A DNA stretch of 10,898 nucleotides from assembly GCA_964591605.1 (NCBI GenBank), contig CAZQEN010000275.1:1-10898 (forward strand). The letters are read 5' to 3'. The stretch is from CAYLLT01 sp964591605 (lineage in GTDB: Bacteria > Planctomycetota > Phycisphaerae > UBA1845 > PWPN01). The notes under the pieces are model-generated. The model worked only from the letters and a program-made list of their open reading frames with translations. It ran no database searches and had not been told where the DNA came from. Within the stretch, counting starts at the first letter, position 1. Each line of letters opens with the position of its first letter. Shown here piece by piece: positions 8,944-10,898 of the stretch. The translations under genes and the position numbers were made by a program.

Positions 8944-8988
8944 ACCCAGGTGGCGGACACCCAGGTGAACAACACCCCGGGTGCCATC
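8944..8988. repeat. Three tandem 15-bp repeats in the leader of the octahaem gene
   Basis: The units begin at 8944, 8959 and 8974. The first two share ACCCAGGTG followed by six variable bases ending in AC. The third is a diverged ACCCCGGGTG version. The array ends 32 bp upstream of the start codon. The 15-bp period is one and a half helical turns, so successive copies face opposite sides of the DNA. Confidence 0.6.
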
Positions 8989-9052
8989 CCTGCGGGCATG
9001 GTACCTCTGCTCTGGCCAGACTCAGTGGTGACAGACTCTCCGGCGTCCCGGT

Positions 9053-9079
9053 CGGGTTTGTGAATACCGTCACAACCCG
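9053..9079. promoter_or_regulatory. Perfect CRP/FNR-superfamily palindrome TTGTGA-N6-TCACAA
   Basis: The core TGTGA (9059-9063), six bases and TCACA (9070-9074) match the CRP-type consensus exactly. The outer bases extend it to TTGTGA-N6-TCACAA, and then to a 10-bp stem with one bulged T (CGGGTT/AACCCG arms). It lies 147 bp upstream of the octahaem cytochrome start. Regulators of the CRP/FNR superfamily commonly control respiratory genes; which member would bind here cannot be told from the site. As RNA it would also form a stable hairpin. Confidence 0.6.
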
Positions 9080-9200
9080 GCAATGGATAGCCTCCCCCTA
9101 TCGCTCGCAGCGAACGGCGTTGGACTCCGGCCGATGGAACTTCCCCGAAAACATGATCAGCGGCTCGGTTCCGGTCCGTGGAGGCCCTGGATTCCGGCTC

Positions 9201-9229
9201 ATTGTGTGAAGGGTTTCACGCTTTGTCAA
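9201..9229 (-). promoter_or_regulatory. Sigma70-like promoter of the respiratory cluster
   Basis: The -35 box is TTGACA (9224-9229, six of six), the spacer is 17 bp and the -10 box is CACAAT (9201-9206, four of six). Transcription would start near 9194 and give a leader of about 280 nt before the octahaem gene. Confidence 0.55.
9205..9220. promoter_or_regulatory. CRP/FNR-type palindrome overlapping the promoter spacer and -10 box
   Basis: TGTGA-N6-TCACG matches the CRP-type consensus at nine of ten defined positions. It sits between the -35 and -10 boxes of the candidate promoter, where a bound dimer would be expected to repress. Its centre is 146 bp from the centre of the second palindrome at 9059-9074. 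Confidence 0.5.
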
Positions 9230-9255
9230 GCTCACCTCATCCAGCTTCCCGCCCA

Positions 9256-9261
9256 ATTATA
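9256..9261 (-). promoter_or_regulatory. Second possible -10 box, TATAAT
   Basis: A perfect TATAAT lies upstream of the first promoter in an otherwise G+C-rich region. The best -35 match (TTCAAA) is 19 bp away, which is longer than ideal, so this is a weaker candidate. Confidence 0.3.
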
Positions 9262-9470
9262 AGCCCTGTTGGAAAAAGGATTTGAAGCTGCCGGCCAGAC
9301 GGGCAATCGTCATCGGCGCCCCCATCCGGCCCACCCCGCCCCTGCCCGCCGGGACCCCTCCGGCCCGGTGCCGCGGGCAACCGATGGGGATCTGTCCCAC
9401 CGCCAGGGTGAGCACCCACGCTGCCGCTTGTGACAGCTTTCTGTCATCGGTGATGGGCGGCCATCGGGCC
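9262..9470. other. Non-coding stretch with one small hairpin
   Basis: Open frames here have no recognisable composition or start site and I see no gene. The only structure is TGACAG-CTTT-CTGTCA (9431-9446), a perfect 6-bp stem with a 4-nt loop and no T-tract on either side. Confidence 0.5.
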
Positions 9471-9473
9471 CGG

Positions 9474-9578
9474 GGGTGCCCGACAGACGGTGCAAGCTGC
9501 CCTGCCAGCCGCGCGTCTGTCTGTAGGGGTGCCGCTCCCCCCGCCGATCGAGCGGGTGCCTGTCCGTTCCCGGGTGCC
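9474..9578. repeat. Chain of four GGGTGCC motifs with inverted repeats between them
   Basis: GGGTGCC occurs at 9474-9480, 9527-9533, 9554-9560 and 9572-9578. Between the first two, GACAGACG (9482-9489) pairs with CGTCTGTC (9514-9521). Between the second and third, CCGCTC (9532-9537) pairs with GAGCGG (9550-9555). The pattern resembles a degenerate intergenic repeat element downstream of metF. No coding capacity is visible. Confidence 0.5.
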
Positions 9579-9663
9579 GTGTGGCCCATCCGAAGATCGC
9601 AGATTCGTCGTGGTGAGATGGGAAACGCGAGAATCGGGTCGCCGGCACGCTCGCCCGGTCGAA

Positions 9664-10548
9664 TCACGCCGGCGCCGGTGCCAGCCGGAGGTTACCCATG
9701 ATTTCGCTGATCGAATCCGACCGGTTCAGCACGTAGAAATGGATCCCCGGCACCCCATGGCGGATCAGTTCGTCGCACATCTGGGTCGCCAGCTCGATTC
9801 CGTACTTGTGGCACGATGCCGGGTCGTCGGCGTACTGCTCGAGCCGCGACATCACGGCCGCAGGCAGCTTGGCCCCGCACAGGCCGCAGAACCGCTTGAT
9901 CTGCGTCGTGCTCAGGATCGGAAGGACCCCTGGCACGATCGGAACCTTCACGCCCAGGCGGTTCCGCAGGTAATCCTCGAACGCCAGGAAGTCGTTGTTG
10001 TCGTAAAAGAGCTGCGTGATGATCAGGTCCGCCCCGGCCTCCACCTTCTCCGCGCAGTGCCTCCAATCCGCATGCTTGTCGCTCGACTCCGGGTGCCCCT
10101 CGGGATACCCCGCCACGCCGACACTGAACCGGCCTCGCGATTTGACGTACCGAACCAGCTCGCACGCGTACCGGTAGCCGTCCGGATGAGGCCGGAACGT
10201 GGCATCACCCTTGGGCGGGTCGCCGCGCAGCGCGATGATGTTGTCGATGCCGTTGAGGAGCGCCTGATCGAGATAGCGGGCGATCTCGTCGCGCGAGGCC
10301 CCCACGCACGTCAGGTGGCTCGCCGCCGGGATACTGAAATCCCGGATGATCCGGCTCACGATGGTCAGCGTCGATTCGCGCGTGCCTCCGCCCGCTCCAT
10401 ACGTGCAGGTCAGAAAGTCCGGGCGAAGTTGCAGCAGCTCCGGCACCGTCCGCTCAAACAGCTTCTGCTCCGCCTCCGGCGTCTTCGGCGGAAACAGCTC
10501 GAAGGAGATCACGCAGGCCCTGCGTCGATGAATGTCGGCAATCCGCAC
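9664..10548 (-). CDS. metF: 5,10-methylenetetrahydrofolate reductase
   Basis: This FAD-dependent cytosolic enzyme reduces 5,10-methylene-THF to 5-methyl-THF, the methyl donor for methionine synthesis. From the GTG at 10548 it has 294 residues, close to the 296 of E. coli MetF. SFELFPPKT near the N-terminus holds the catalytic Glu17. LRGDPP (Arg108, Asp110) is the conserved flavin-contact motif, followed by YPEGHP and by ITQLFYD with Gln179. FYVLNRSD near the C-terminus is also typical. The open frame reaches back to 10746, but those 66 residues are Arg/Gly-rich and do not resemble the family. GGGAG 7 nt before the GTG supports the shorter start, and no ATG is available near it. The gene stands apart from the respiratory cluster, with about 750 bp between them, and shows no functional link to it. 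Confidence 0.95.
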   Translation of the reverse strand: MRIADIHRRRACVISFELFPPKTPEAEQKLFERTVPELLQLRPDFLTCTYGAGGGTRESTLTIVSRIIRDFSIPAASHLTCVGASRDEIARYLDQALLNGIDNIIALRGDPPKGDATFRPHPDGYRYACELVRYVKSRGRFSVGVAGYPEGHPESSDKHADWRHCAEKVEAGADLIITQLFYDNNDFLAFEDYLRNRLGVKVPIVPGVLPILSTTQIKRFCGLCGAKLPAAVMSRLEQYADDPASCHKYGIELATQMCDELIRHGVPGIHFYVLNRSDSISEIMGNLRLAPAPA

Positions 10549-10555
10549 GGACACG

Positions 10556-10560
10556 CTCCC
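10556..10560 (-). promoter_or_regulatory. Ribosome-binding site GGGAG for the metF GTG start
   Basis: GGGAG is 7 nt from the GTG at 10548 but only 1 nt from the other in-frame GTG at 10554. This decides in favour of 10548. Confidence 0.65.
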
Positions 10561-10613
10561 ACTCTGAATCGATCCCGGTGGTCTCCCTCGGTGGCACGCG
10601 CGACCAGCTCTCA

Positions 10614-10653
10614 GGCCTGTCCGGCGCCGGGTGCAAGCCCGGTCCGGCAGGCC
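10614..10653 (-). promoter_or_regulatory. Long hairpin in the metF leader
   Basis: On the minus strand, three stacked stems form one hairpin of 15 bp: GGCCTG with CAGGCC, CCGG with CCGG, and CCGGG with CCCGG around a CTTGCA loop. A bulged A and a small internal loop separate the stems. It lies 66 nt upstream of the start codon. I find no match to the SAM, SAH, THF or cobalamin riboswitch consensus as I know them. No T-tract follows, so it is not a simple terminator. Confidence 0.55.
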
Positions 10654-10767
10654 CATCCCAGTGCTGCCGTCGTCCTGTGTATCGACCGATTCCACCCGCG
10701 GGTCTATTCGTGCGCCCGGTGAGCCGGCCCTCCCGAAATCCCGCAAAGGCTTTCGAGGAATGAAGAT

Positions 10768-10796
10768 AATCTAGTCCGCGGTCAGGGCCCCGGCAA
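10768..10796 (-). promoter_or_regulatory. Candidate metF promoter
   Basis: TTGCCG (10791-10796) and TAGATT (10768-10773) are separated by 17 bp and each matches four of six consensus bases. Transcription would start near 10761, giving a leader of about 210 nt that contains the hairpin. Confidence 0.4.
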
Positions 10797-10898
10797 GCAA
10801 ATCCATCCGCCCGGGTACGCGACGGGTGCATCCGAAATTCAGGGGCATGTTTCTCGGGTGGCATGGGTCCCGGCGCGCCGGGATACTCGCTGCCCGTG
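10797..10898. other. Non-coding right end with a perfect 16-bp palindrome
   Basis: No gene is seen entering from the right edge. TCCCGGCGCGCCGGGA (10868-10883) is a perfect palindrome. It could be a terminator stem or a binding site for something outside the window, but no T-tract follows within view. Confidence 0.4.

Noticed and set aside
8736..9083. Minus-strand frame that reads LFTWVSATWVS from the 15-bp repeats and overlaps the octahaem start, possibly a leader peptide
   Set aside because: The apparent peptide repeat follows simply from the 15-bp DNA repeat. The rest of the frame is a shadow of the cytochrome gene and no ribosome site supports it.
9257..9667. Minus-strand open frame of 136 codons between metF and the cluster
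   Set aside because: Pro/Arg/Gly-rich, runs through the GGGTGCC repeats and both strands' hairpins, no recognisable protein.
9490..10722. Plus-strand open frame of 410 codons opposite metF
   Set aside because: The antisense of a clear metF, Arg-rich and without family features.
10549..10746. N-terminal extension of metF to the first ATG at 10746
   Set aside because: The added 66 residues do not resemble MetF. The GTG at 10548 has a well-spaced ribosome site and gives the usual length.

Overview
All five recognisable genes in this G+C-rich window lie on the minus strand, so transcription runs from the right end towards the left. From right to left they are: metF (methylenetetrahydrofolate reductase, GTG start); about 750 bp with no convincing gene that holds promoter-like and operator-like sites; and then a respiratory cluster. 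The cluster consists of a 1654-residue membrane-anchored octahaem cytochrome c, a secreted cupredoxin-like protein, cytochrome c oxidase subunit II (coxB) with an extra C-terminal cupredoxin-like domain, and subunit I (coxA), which is cut off by the left edge of the window.

The oxidase is a haem-copper oxidase of the A2 kind. Subunit I has the Tyr-Ser motif before the CuB histidine instead of the usual glutamate, and subunit II has a complete CuA site. Many A2 oxidases are caa3 enzymes whose subunit II ends in a cytochrome c domain. Here that place is taken by a domain with an amicyanin-like type 1 copper ligand pattern (HN[VI]H and Cys-X2-His-X2-Met). The same domain, about four-fifths identical over its core, is encoded again as a free periplasmic protein just upstream of coxB. 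The likely electron path (inference) is: quinol-oxidising complex outside the window, then the octahaem cytochrome and/or free cupredoxin, then the tethered cupredoxin, CuA, and haem a/a3-CuB.

The three junctions inside the respiratory cluster are 125, 124 and 142 bp long. Each contains a hairpin and none has a clear T-tract terminator, so one operon with structured spacers is plausible. Upstream of the giant cytochrome gene there are a sigma70-like promoter overlapped by a CRP/FNR-type palindrome, a second and perfect TTGTGA-N6-TCACAA palindrome in the leader, and three 15-bp tandem repeats close to the start codon. Between these sites and metF lies a chain of four GGGTGCC motifs with inverted repeats between them. 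The metF gene has a candidate promoter about 220 bp upstream and a strong leader hairpin.

The base composition, the giant multihaem cytochrome and the cupredoxin/carboxypeptidase-regulatory-like proteins beside an A2 oxidase suggest an aerobic planctomycete-like bacterium. This is a judgement from gene style only, since the window holds no phylogenetic marker that I can place.
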